Positions 1 through 7,496 of a stretch of 43,263 bases of DNA are shown piece by piece. The position numbers and the translations under genes are program-made. The notes beneath the pieces are model-generated. The model saw only the letters and a program-made list of their open reading frames with translations, did no database searches and was not told the DNA's origin. How positions within the stretch are numbered: the stretch's first letter is position 1; every line of letters begins with the position of its first letter. Source of the stretch: Deltaproteobacteria bacterium (lineage in GTDB: Bacteria > Myxococcota_A > Polyangia > JACPQR01); assembly GCA_016190375.1 (NCBI GenBank), contig JACPQR010000162.1:1-43263 (forward strand), given 5' to 3'.

Positions 1-81
1 CGTCGACGAACGGGCGACCACGTCCAAGTCGTCGTCGCCGTCAACGTCAAGGTCAAGGTCAAGGTCAACGTCAACGACCAA
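1..81. repeat. GAC/GTC-phased degenerate hexamer tract
   Basis: Non-coding sequence built from 6-bp units: GTCAAC and GTCAAG follow each other about seven times, after a looser run with GTC every 3 to 6 bases. On the other strand the units read as NNNGAC. No gene covers it. It directly abuts the left arm of the window-bounding inverted repeat. A similar tract lies at 29977-30060. Confidence 0.75.
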
Positions 82-198
82 GTCGGCTCCGGTGGTCTGC
101 TCGGCAATCGCGATTATCCACCGTCGGGGACTCCGCGGCGTCGTCAGCAGCGCAAGGATTTGCCGTGTCCCGATGCCTGGAAACCGGGAACTGCACCC
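82..198 (+). repeat. 117 bp inverted repeat, left copy
   Basis: The reverse complement of this stretch is present at 43147-43263 with a single mismatch (position 120), so 116 of 117 bases match. It ends one base before the pabB stop codon. The end nearest pabB reads GGGAACTGCACCC, and GTGTCCC lies nearby. No open reading frame of its own is convincing. It may be a dispersed repeat at which the assembled sequence ends, or a true inverted pair able to recombine. Confidence 0.9.
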
Positions 199-199
199 T

Positions 200-1570
200 T
201 CAGTAAAGCGCGTCCAGAATGCCCTGCGCCTTGTCGGCGGTCTCGCGCCACTCGCGGGCGGGATCGCTGTCGGCGACGATGCCGGCTCCTACGTGGAACG
301 ACAGCGACGAGCCCTGGACGACCACCGTGCGGATCGGGATGGCGAGGTCGCACCCTCCGGCGCGGTCGACGTAGCCGATCGCACCCGTGTAGACGCCTCG
401 ACGGACTGGCTCGAGCTCGGCGAGGATCTGCATCGCTCGCACCTTCGGAGCGCCGGTGATCGAGCCGCCCGGGAAGGTCGCATCGAGCACGTCGGCGAGG
501 CCGACTCCTTCACGCACGACCGCGGTCACGTCGGAAACGAGGTGGTGGACTCGGGCGAGCGACTGGACGCGGGCGTAGCGGCTCACCGCGACCGTGCCGA
601 TCCGGGCGATGCGTCCGAGATCGCTGCGCTCGAGGTCGACTATCATCACGTGCTCGGCGCGCTCCTTGGCGTCGCGTTCCAGCTCGGCAGCGAGCGCCCG
701 GTCCTCTGCCGGCGTCCTGCCTCGCGGCCGCGTTCCCTTGATCGGTCGCGTCTCGATGCGACCGGTCGCGCGATCCCACGAGAGGTACCGCTCGGGCGAG
801 GTGGAGAGGACGGCGATGCCCGCGAGATCCAGGAACGCACCGAAGGACGCGGGATTGGAGCGGCGGAGCCTCGCGTACAGCGCCCCCGGGTCGGGCTCGC
901 AGGCGATCTCGAGCCGCCGCGCGAGGTTGACCTGGTAGATGTCGCCCGCGCGGATGTACTCGAGCGCGCGATCGACGATCGCCTCGAACTCGCGCTCGTC
1001 GAGGCTCGAGACGGGGGCCGGCAGGTGCAAGGGCTCGAAGGGACGAGGACCTTTCGGGTCCGCGTGCAGGAGCTTCTCCTCGAGGGCCTCTGCCGCCTTC
1101 CTCGAGTCGGCCTCGATCGAGGCGGTGCCCGTCGCGTGGTCCCATCGATAGACCGCGTCGTACACACCGAAGCAGAGGTCGCTCGGGGCGCCGCCCGGCC
1201 GCGGGCACCCGCTGGCCTTCGGCTCGATGTGCTCGCCGAGCTCGTACGAGAGGAAGCCGACGGCCCTTGGTCCGGGCCTGGCTCCGTTCCAGCCCGTCGC
1301 TCGAGGGTCGCGCAGCGCGTCCAGTCGATCACACGCCGAGCGCCATTCGCCCGAACCGAGGTCGCGCGCATCGATGACGTCGATCGGATCGCAACCGAGA
1401 AAAGACGTCGCCCCGTCGTCGTCGGACACCGCGGCGCTGTCGAGCAAGAACGGATTCGCGAACCTCCGAGCCAGCGGGAGCAGCTCGCTTGGGAGGCGGC
1501 CTTTCTCTACGAACCGGACGAACATCGAAGCGAAACTACCGTATTCTCGGGCCGTGCTCCCGGAAACCAT
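200..1570 (-). CDS. pabB: Aminodeoxychorismate synthase component I (PabB)
   Basis: Chorismate-binding enzyme of the TrpE/PabB family, making 4-amino-4-deoxychorismate for folate in the cytoplasm. The core reads RPIKGTRPRG (around residue 270), with the lysine typical of PabB where anthranilate synthase has alanine. It is followed by an IVDLERSDLGR segment (family usually DLxRNDLGR, so N is S here), then GGSITGAPKVRAM and a C-terminal DKAQGILDAL. Length from ATG 1570 is 456 residues, normal for PabB. That start has GGAG eight bases upstream. An inner ATG at 1525 would give 441 residues and leave room for a divergent promoter. No pabA or pabC is adjacent, so the glutaminase partner must be encoded elsewhere. 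The stop is one base from the 117 bp repeat. Confidence 0.93.
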   Translation of the reverse strand: MVSGSTAREYGSFASMFVRFVEKGRLPSELLPLARRFANPFLLDSAAVSDDDGATSFLGCDPIDVIDARDLGSGEWRSACDRLDALRDPRATGWNGARPGPRAVGFLSYELGEHIEPKASGCPRPGGAPSDLCFGVYDAVYRWDHATGTASIEADSRKAAEALEEKLLHADPKGPRPFEPLHLPAPVSSLDEREFEAIVDRALEYIRAGDIYQVNLARRLEIACEPDPGALYARLRRSNPASFGAFLDLAGIAVLSTSPERYLSWDRATGRIETRPIKGTRPRGRTPAEDRALAAELERDAKERAEHVMIVDLERSDLGRIARIGTVAVSRYARVQSLARVHHLVSDVTAVVREGVGLADVLDATFPGGSITGAPKVRAMQILAELEPVRRGVYTGAIGYVDRAGGCDLAIPIRTVVVQGSSLSFHVGAGIVADSDPAREWRETADKAQGILDALY

Positions 1571-2879
1571 GGGCGAGGCTCCGACGAAGCCGGGATCGGG
1601 TTTCCACTCCACGAGGTTGAGCCTCCCCAGCCTGCCCCTCCTCCTTCTCCTTTGTTGCGCGTCGGAGGGCGCGAGCTCCTCGGTCCTCGTGCAGCTCGTG
1701 GCCAGGGACGGCGAGGACCCATTCGAGGGCGCGGCCACGGCTCGGGTCACGCTCGAGGCCGATGAGCCGATCGCATTCGATCCGGTTCCGATCGATCCCG
1801 CGGGCGAGTTCGAGGTCGACGTCGATCTTTCCGACGCGCAGGCAGGCGCCGTCCGGCGCGCGCGGCTCGAGGCCAGCGATGCGGACGGCGAGATCGTCTC
1901 GCGCGGATCCACGCCGCTGGCCCCGATTGGCGCCCTCGCGGGGTTCACGATCCGCCTCCTGGTCTCGCCACCCGAGAGCGCGGGGAGCGTGACGATCCCC
2001 GACCTGCCTCCACTGCGTCGGGCGGTGCCCCTCCTCGATCAATGGATCCTCGGGCTCGACGGGGCGGGCGACCTGGCGATGCTCGACCTGTTGACCTACC
2101 TGCCGGTGCGGGGCATGACGCCGCTCGACCCCGTGGGACCCGAGGCGCGGTTGGTCGAGCTCGGAGAGGGGAAGGTGCTCCTTCTCGGCGGCGGCGAGGA
2201 CGCCCTGGTCTTCGACGGCGCCGCCAATGGGATCACCACCGCCGAGGACGGCCTCGAGGGGGCGTCGTGGCGATCTCCCACGGTGGCGGCGGTGCCTGGC
2301 GGCGGTGCGCTCGCCCTGTGCGATGGAGCCGACGATCTCGTGGTGTGGGACGGCCAGGGCGCCGTCCTCTGGGACGCATCCCTCGCTGCGGATCGGGAAG
2401 GCTGCGCGGCGGTGGCGGTGGGGAACAGGCTCGTCGTCTACGGCGGCGGCAGTGGCGATTCGCCCTCGGCCGAGCTCGTGGACCTCGAGTCTCGCGACGT
2501 CGCGATCCTCTCGGCCCGCAGCGATCGACGCCGAGGCTCCGCGGCCGTGGCACGAGGCGAGCGGGTCTTCGTCCTGGGAGGGATCGACCCCGACACGGGC
2601 TCACCGCTGGGCGACGGAGTCCGGCTGGACCCATCATGCGACGACGGATGCCCCGAGCCGTTCGCCCTCGGAGCGCCGCGAGCCAGTCCCGTGGCGATCG
2701 CCACCGAGGACGAGGTCCTGGTCGCCGGCGATGGCACCGCCGAGCTGATCGACCTCGGCTCGCTGGCAACCCGGCCCGTGGCCCTGCCGGAGGCCGGGGA
2801 GATCGCGGCGGGCCTGCTCGTCTCCAGTGGCGATGTATGGCTCCTTGGCGCCAGGGCGCCGATCGTCTATGCCCCGTGA
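1569..2879 (+). CDS. Kelch-like beta-propeller lipoprotein, function unknown
   Basis: About 436 residues. The N-terminus has basic residues, then a leucine run (LPLLLLLCCAS) resembling a lipoprotein signal with Cys near residue 29, so surface or periplasmic anchoring is likely. The first 150 residues after it look like a beta-rich carbohydrate-binding or Ig-like module. The rest has repeated blade-like segments (VVYGGGSGD, VFVLGGIDPDTG, LLLGGGED) typical of Kelch/galactose-oxidase propellers. ATG 1569 overlaps the divergent pabB ATG within a CCATGG palindrome. A TTG at 1617 is an alternative start that keeps the hydrophobic segment. It precedes the receptor kinase by 73 bp in the same direction, so co-transcription is possible. 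No catalytic residues were recognised. Confidence 0.75.
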   Translation: MGEAPTKPGSGFHSTRLSLPSLPLLLLLCCASEGASSSVLVQLVARDGEDPFEGAATARVTLEADEPIAFDPVPIDPAGEFEVDVDLSDAQAGAVRRARLEASDADGEIVSRGSTPLAPIGALAGFTIRLLVSPPESAGSVTIPDLPPLRRAVPLLDQWILGLDGAGDLAMLDLLTYLPVRGMTPLDPVGPEARLVELGEGKVLLLGGGEDALVFDGAANGITTAEDGLEGASWRSPTVAAVPGGGALALCDGADDLVVWDGQGAVLWDASLAADREGCAAVAVGNRLVVYGGGSGDSPSAELVDLESRDVAILSARSDRRRGSAAVARGERVFVLGGIDPDTGSPLGDGVRLDPSCDDGCPEPFALGAPRASPVAIATEDEVLVAGDGTAELIDLGSLATRPVALPEAGEIAAGLLVSSGDVWLLGARAPIVYAP

Positions 2880-2952
2880 AGTGAGAGCGGAAGTCCTTTA
2901 CCGAGGTGGGAGCGGCCCATACAATCGGCTCTGGTTCGCAGCAAGGGACTCG

Positions 2953-4839
2953 GTGGGTCGGAAGCTCGAGCGTTATGAGCTGATGGAGGAGATCGGCCAC
3001 GGCGGGATGGCCGTGGTGTATCGCGGGCTCGACAGCCAGCTCGAGCGGGCCGTGGCCGTCAAGGTGCTTCACCCCCACCTCCAGGCCCAGAGGGAGAGCA
3101 AGCTGCGGTTCCACCGCGAGGCCAAGGCCGTCGCGCGGCTCCGGCACCCGAACATCCTCGAGATCTACGACTACTCCGGGGCCGAGGCGTCCGAGTCGTA
3201 CATCGTCACGGAGCTCATCCACGGCCCGACGCTCAAGCGCTTCTTCGAGGCCCATCCTCGCATGCCGGTCGAGGTCGCGGCGATGATCGTCGTCGAGGTG
3301 TGCCGCGCCCTCGAGCACGCACACTCGCAGGGGATCATCCACCGCGACGTCAAGCCCGAGAACGTGATGATCGGCGACGACGGAGTGGTCAAGCTCACCG
3401 ACTTCGGCATCGCACAGATCCTCGACTCGACTTCCATGACGGTGACGGGCCAGATCCTCGGGTCTCCCGCGCACATGTCCCCCGAGCACCTCGAGGGGCG
3501 GACCCTCGATTTCCGCGCAGACGTCTTCAGCGTCGGCACCGTCCTGTACATGCTCGCGACGGGCCGGCTTCCGTTCGAGGGCAAGAACCCACATCAGGTC
3601 CTCAAGAAGGTCGTCGAGGGCGATTTCCCGGACCCCCTGCGCGTTCGACCCCGGATCGGCGAGGCGCTCGCCAGGATCATCCGGCGCTGCCTCGAGAAGA
3701 ACCCGACCGATCGCTATCAGAGCGTCGAGCACCTTCGTGCGGATCTGCATGCGTTCCTCCACGATCTGGGGCTTGGCGACACGGGGCTCCTCCGATCGTT
3801 CTTCGCGGATCCCGAGGGCTTCACCGCCGCGCACGACTCGCGGCTCGTCGGCACTCTGGTCCGTCGGGGCAACGAGACCTGGAAGGACGGAGACCGCCAG
3901 AAGGCGACCGAGTACTTCAACCGCGTCCTGGCGATCGATCCCGGCAACGCCGAGGTGCTCCGACAGGTGGGGACCATCGTCCGCCGGCAGAGGACCGTGC
4001 AGGCCCTCGTCGCTGCCGGCGCGCTCCTCGCGGTCACGGCGGTGGTGGCGCTGGCGTCGTCACGCGGGCCTGGCGGGACGCACGGGACCACCACGGGGGA
4101 GAGATCGGCGCGACCGAAGCTCGACCGCGGACCGCTGCACGACGGCGATCGCGCCGAGGCCCCGAGTGTGGTGCCGGTGTCCGACCGCGGGAAGGTCGGT
4201 CGCAGGGTCGTGCCGGAGACCTCCTCGAAGCAGGCGAAGCGAACGGCGCCGGCGACCTCGGGGTCCGGAGGATCGCGCCAGGCGGCCGAGGCCGAGACGC
4301 AGCGGCTGGTGCGGTTCGTCGCGGGGCCGCAGGTGCGCCAGTTCGACATCTTCGTCGATGGCGTGAGGCTCGGCACGTACGGCCCGGATCTGACGACGCG
4401 AACGCTGTCAGTCGGGCCTCATGAGGTTCGCTTCGTGGGCGCCGGGGCCTGCTGCGAGGACGCGGTCTGGACCGAGACGATCCTCGCGGGACAGGGGGAG
4501 CAGCGGATCGGCCGATCGCTGCGATTCCGGCCCGCGCTCCTCAACGTGGAGACGAACGTTCCGGCGGACATCGAGGTCGTCGGCAGGGCGCGCGGGCGAT
4601 CGAGGTCCGTCATCCAGGTTCCGCTCGGGCAATCGAGCGAGAGCGTGAACGTCGTCGCGAGGGCCAGTGGCTATCGGAGCGTGGATGCCAGCGTGGAGCT
4701 GCACCCCAACACCGTGCGGAGCGTGGAGCTCCGCCTCGAGCCGCTCGAGGCCGATGAGCGCCCGCCCGGTCCGCAGCCGGGGCCCACATCGCTGGACGCG
4801 CCGGGTGGCGCGCGCGCCAAGATCGACCCATCCCCGTGA
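2953..4839 (+). CDS. Transmembrane Ser/Thr protein kinase with PEGA-like sensor region
   Basis: Hanks-type kinase of about 628 residues. The kinase domain (about 8-270) has glycine loop GHGGMAVVYRG, lysine 37 in VAVKVL, catalytic HRDVKPEN (His 130, Asp 132), DFG at 150-152 and GSPAHMSPE, so all key residues are present. A juxtamembrane stretch resembling one TPR unit (AIDPGNAEVLRQ) precedes a single membrane helix at about 348-370. The outer part is Ser/Pro/basic, then PEGA-like beta repeats (about 453-610). The GTG at 2953 is preceded by AAGG. An in-frame ATG at 2869 would add 28 residues that do not resemble a kinase. It overlaps the next gene by four bases (GTGA). The kinase presumably senses an envelope state and phosphorylates cytoplasmic targets; no target is evident. 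Confidence 0.93.
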   Translation: MGRKLERYELMEEIGHGGMAVVYRGLDSQLERAVAVKVLHPHLQAQRESKLRFHREAKAVARLRHPNILEIYDYSGAEASESYIVTELIHGPTLKRFFEAHPRMPVEVAAMIVVEVCRALEHAHSQGIIHRDVKPENVMIGDDGVVKLTDFGIAQILDSTSMTVTGQILGSPAHMSPEHLEGRTLDFRADVFSVGTVLYMLATGRLPFEGKNPHQVLKKVVEGDFPDPLRVRPRIGEALARIIRRCLEKNPTDRYQSVEHLRADLHAFLHDLGLGDTGLLRSFFADPEGFTAAHDSRLVGTLVRRGNETWKDGDRQKATEYFNRVLAIDPGNAEVLRQVGTIVRRQRTVQALVAAGALLAVTAVVALASSRGPGGTHGTTTGERSARPKLDRGPLHDGDRAEAPSVVPVSDRGKVGRRVVPETSSKQAKRTAPATSGSGGSRQAAEAETQRLVRFVAGPQVRQFDIFVDGVRLGTYGPDLTTRTLSVGPHEVRFVGAGACCEDAVWTETILAGQGEQRIGRSLRFRPALLNVETNVPADIEVVGRARGRSRSVIQVPLGQSSESVNVVARASGYRSVDASVELHPNTVRSVELRLEPLEADERPPGPQPGPTSLDAPGGARAKIDPSP

Positions 4840-5708
4840 CGTCTCGCCTCTCGGTAGCAGTGCTCCTTCTTTGCGCGGCCGGCCCTGCGCGGGCCGACGA
4901 GATCGACGACTTCAACCGCGCGAGGACCGCCTGGGACACGAGCAACTACGCCGAGGCCATCGAGCGTCTCGAGCCGCTGCTCGGAAGCGGGCCCGGCGCG
5001 CTGACCGACGAGCTGCTCATCCGCGACGCCCGCGTATACTACGCGGCGAGCCTGGTGATGGAGCACAGGCCCCGCGAGGCCGGGGTGCAGTTCGAGCTCC
5101 TGCTCCGCGCCATCCCGGACTACGAGATCGACCCGGTCGCCTATCCCACCGCCGTCGTCGACCTCTTCCGCTCGGTCCACGAGCGCATCGCGGACGAGCT
5201 GCGCGCGGAGCAGATCCGCAAGGAGGAAGAGCGGCGGCGCAGGGAGGAGGAGGCGCGGAGGCGGCGCGAGGCGGAGGAGCGGCGCCGTCGCGCGGAGAGC
5301 GCCGTGTACCTCGAGCGGGTCGTGGTCTCGCGCCAGCCCGTGTTCATGGCCTTCCCGTTCGGCGTCGGCCAGTTCGTCAACGGGCAGACCGCGAAGGGAA
5401 CGGCCTTCCTGATGATCGAGGCGACGCTCCTCGTCCTGAACATCGGGTCGTACCTAGTGGAGGACGCAGTCCGAGCGCTTCACCTCCGCTCCGACAACGT
5501 CGGCCCGAACGAGACGATCGAGGCGGCCGCCTTCTACACGAACGTCACCTCGCTCGCCGCGCTCGTCGTGACCGCGGGCATCGGGATCCTCGACGCGTTC
5601 GTGCAGTTCAAGGGCGAGGAGGTGCGGTGGCGCAGGGTCCCGCGCCGGCAGGTGCCGAGGCGGTATCAGATCACGATGGAGCGGGGTGGGGTGGGGCTGA
5701 GGTTCTGA
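4836..5708 (+). CDS. Secreted/membrane TPR-like protein with charged coiled coil, kinase partner
   Basis: 290 residues from a GTG overlapping the kinase stop. A cleavable signal peptide (VAVLLLCAAGPARA, then DEIDD) leads into a helical TPR-like region (about 20-110) with repeated AxxxLEPLL patterns. A long Glu/Arg coiled coil follows (about 115-158, runs such as KEEERRRREEEARRRR). The C-terminal part has FPFGVGQFVNGQTAKG and two hydrophobic stretches (about 185-205 and 233-258) that could be membrane helices. The family is not recognised by name. The overlap with the kinase and the TPR content mirror the second cassette at 39240-41530, so it likely works with the kinase at the envelope. That role is inferred from context only. 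Confidence 0.85.
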   Translation: MTSRLSVAVLLLCAAGPARADEIDDFNRARTAWDTSNYAEAIERLEPLLGSGPGALTDELLIRDARVYYAASLVMEHRPREAGVQFELLLRAIPDYEIDPVAYPTAVVDLFRSVHERIADELRAEQIRKEEERRRREEEARRRREAEERRRRAESAVYLERVVVSRQPVFMAFPFGVGQFVNGQTAKGTAFLMIEATLLVLNIGSYLVEDAVRALHLRSDNVGPNETIEAAAFYTNVTSLAALVVTAGIGILDAFVQFKGEEVRWRRVPRRQVPRRYQITMERGGVGLRF

Positions 5709-5718
5709 GCGGAAGAGG

Positions 5719-5739
5719 CCGCGCGGACAGATCGCGCGG
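5719..5739 (+). terminator. Possible terminator hairpin after the TPR protein gene
   Basis: A perfect 7-bp stem (CCGCGCG, loop GACAGAT, CGCGCGG) lies 10 bases after the stop at 5708 and is followed by TTGTGT. The T tract is weak, so it could also simply be the edge of the repeat at 5729-5793. It lies between convergent genes. Confidence 0.4.
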
Positions 5740-5793
5740 TTGTGTCCAGAAGGCGCGTGATTCCGGCGGGTTGGAAGTCGGGTGCGTGTCCCC
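5729..5793. repeat. 65 bp dispersed repeat, copy A
   Basis: Begins AGATCGCGCGGTT and ends GGGTGCGTGTCCCC, and matches 30223-30287 at 49 of 65 positions without gaps. The last base is two bases from the stop codon of the minus-strand gene that ends at 5796. The GGGGAC end resembles REP-type elements, but no matching transposase is present here. Confidence 0.75.
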
Positions 5794-5795
5794 GA

Positions 5796-7010
5796 TCAGC
5801 CGCCGGTGGCGGAGCCGCTGACCGAGGCGGAGGCCTCGACGGAGACGGTGATCTTCGCGGAGGCGGAGACCTGCGACTCGACGGCCGAGGTCACGCAGGA
5901 GGCTGCCTCGAGGCCGATGTCGGTGGCGGCATCGAGGGCGCCCGGCAGGGCCGAGGCGAAGTCGACGGTGGCGTCGACGACGATCGTGGCCTTCTCGGCC
6001 GCGGCGAGGATCTTCGGCAGGTTCGCCGACAGCGTGGCGATCAGCTTGTCGAGATCCTCGGCGACGGTCGCGGAGCCGGTGAACGTGACGATCAGGTCGG
6101 GCTCCGTGCACTCCATGTCGAACGAGGCGTCCGACTGGCAGGAAGCGCTGCACTCCGCGCTCGCCTCGACGTTGAACTCGCCGCCCTCGCAGCGCGGCTC
6201 GGTGAACTCGACGTCGCAGGAGCCGCTGCACGAGCCCTCGCAGCTTGCGGTGACCTCGGCGCGGCAGCTCCCGTCGCAACCTCCCGAGCACTGGCCCGAG
6301 CAGCTACCCTCGATTGTCCCCGCGCAGGAGCCGCTGCACGTCCCGTCGCACTCGCCCTCGCAGCTCCCGTCCGCGGCCGTGGCGGAGCAGTTCCCGTCGC
6401 ACTGGCCGGTGCAGGTTCCCTCGCAGGCTGCGGAGACCGTCGCGTCGCACTGGCCGGAGCAGGAGGCGTCGCAGGTCCCCGAGCACTCGGCCGACCCCTC
6501 CACGGTGCAGCTCCCGGAGCACTGGCCGGTGCACCCGCCCGACAGCTCGCCGCCCTCGCAGGTCGGCGGCGTCGCCGTGGCGTCGAAGTCGACGTCGCAC
6601 TCGGCCGTGCAGTCGATCACCGCCTCCGCGGAGACCGAGCAGACGGCGGGCACGAAATCGACGGTCAGCGCGACATCGGCGTTGGCCGTGAACACGCCGT
6701 CGATTGCCGCGGTGGCGGCGTCACACGCCGCCGCAGTGTCCTCGACGGGTGCCGCGCTGGTGAGGTCTGCCGCGATCGCGTTGCAGGCCTCGCGGACCGA
6801 CGTGTCGATCTCGTCGACGGCGACGCTGAAGCGGCCGGTCGTCTCGAGCAACGTGTCGATCTTGGGATCGCCGAAGCTCGAGTCCACCTCGCCCGAGAAG
6901 TCCAGGGAGCAGGTACCAGGCAAGCCCCCGCCATCACCGCAGCCCACGCCCATGATCCCGACCGCCGCGATCGCGATCGGCCATACCAAAGCCCTCGTCG
7001 AAACCCTCAC
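5796..7010 (-). CDS. Cysteine-repeat lipoprotein
   Basis: 404 residues from a GTG at 7010 with a perfect AAAGGAGG seven bases upstream. The signal ends GIMGVGC (Cys 24), a good lipobox, so it is probably an outer-membrane or periplasmic lipoprotein. Residues of about 175-320 consist of short units in which Cys recurs every four residues (CSGQC, CEGTC, CDGNC, CSGSC), interrupted by 8-12 residue spacers. The flanking regions are helical and Ala/Asp/Val-rich, like long amphipathic helices. Such Cx3Cx3C arrays occur in uncharacterised myxobacterial proteins; metal binding or a disulfide ladder is possible but unproven. The 3' end abuts the 65 bp repeat. Downstream of 7134-7397 but separated from it by a strong terminator, so probably its own transcript. 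Confidence 0.85.
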   Translation of the reverse strand: MRVSTRALVWPIAIAAVGIMGVGCGDGGGLPGTCSLDFSGEVDSSFGDPKIDTLLETTGRFSVAVDEIDTSVREACNAIAADLTSAAPVEDTAAACDAATAAIDGVFTANADVALTVDFVPAVCSVSAEAVIDCTAECDVDFDATATPPTCEGGELSGGCTGQCSGSCTVEGSAECSGTCDASCSGQCDATVSAACEGTCTGQCDGNCSATAADGSCEGECDGTCSGSCAGTIEGSCSGQCSGGCDGSCRAEVTASCEGSCSGSCDVEFTEPRCEGGEFNVEASAECSASCQSDASFDMECTEPDLIVTFTGSATVAEDLDKLIATLSANLPKILAAAEKATIVVDATVDFASALPGALDAATDIGLEAASCVTSAVESQVSASAKITVSVEASASVSGSATGG

Positions 7011-7069
7011 GTCGTCCTCCTTTCAGAAGGCGCGCAGTATCGCACGGAACGAAAGAAAACCGGATCCCC

Positions 7070-7106
7070 AAAAAAGAAACGGGAGCGACCGGCATGGCCG
7101 CTCCCG
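7070..7106 (-). terminator. Rho-independent terminator of the small Gly/Asp lipoprotein gene
   Basis: Read on the minus strand, an 11-bp stem (CGGGAGCGGCC with GGTCGCTCCCG, one mismatch, five-base loop) is followed by TTTCTTTTTT. It lies about 27 bases after the stop of the gene at 7134. This is the clearest intrinsic terminator in the window. Confidence 0.88.
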
Positions 7107-7133
7107 CTTCGACTGTAAGTCTCCAGGTCGGCT

Positions 7134-7397
7134 CTAGTTGCCGCCCATGTCCCCGCCGCCGCAGGGGTTCTCGGCCCCACCGGCGCAGGGGTTGGCCGCA
7201 TCGCCGCCGGCCGCATCGCCGCCAGCCGCATCGCCGCCGGCCGCGTCGCCGCCGGTGTCGCCGCCAGTCATCTCCTCGCCGCCGGTCGTGGTCTCTCCGC
7301 CCGCGCCTTCCTCGGTCGCCTCGTCGCCGCCGCCACAGGCCACGGCACCGAGGGCACAGCATGCTGCGAACGCCATCATCAGGAACAACCGCTTCAT
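7134..7397 (-). CDS. Small Gly/Asp-repeat lipoprotein
   Basis: 87 residues from ATG 7397, which has AAAGGAGG eight bases upstream. Basic start MKRLF, hydrophobic stretch, then GAVAC (Cys 21) as lipobox and GGGDE after it. The mature part is almost only Gly, Asp, Ala, Thr and Glu, with an array of GGDAA units (residues of about 54-70), then a Cys pair in NPCAGGAENPC. No fold is expected; it looks like an acidic, flexible surface lipoprotein. It has its own terminator. Its neighbour downstream is another Cys-containing lipoprotein. Function unknown. Confidence 0.85.
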   Translation of the reverse strand: MKRLFLMMAFAACCALGAVACGGGDEATEEGAGGETTTGGEEMTGGDTGGDAAGGDAAGGDAAGGDAANPCAGGAENPCGGGDMGGN

Positions 7398-7443
7398 CGC
7401 CAATCCTCCTTTTGCGGATCCAGTTCGCGCAAGACGGGTTCCC

Positions 7444-7474
7444 GGCGGCATCCGCCAGGGTTCTGAGAAACCCT
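7444..7474. other. Two adjacent small stem-loops after the giant kinase gene
   Basis: GGCGG-CAT-CCGCC (7444-7456) and AGGGTT-CTGAGA-AACCCT (7457-7474) lie back to back just after the stop of the minus-strand gene that ends at 7497. Neither is followed by a T tract. They may help end transcription or protect the 3' end. Confidence 0.35.
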
Positions 7475-7496
7475 CCCGCTCCGTTGGACCGCCGAT

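Noticed and set aside
5796..7010. Metallothionein
   Set aside because: Too long, with a lipobox and widely spaced Cys (Cx3C rather than CxC/CxxC clusters); metal binding remains open but the family does not fit.
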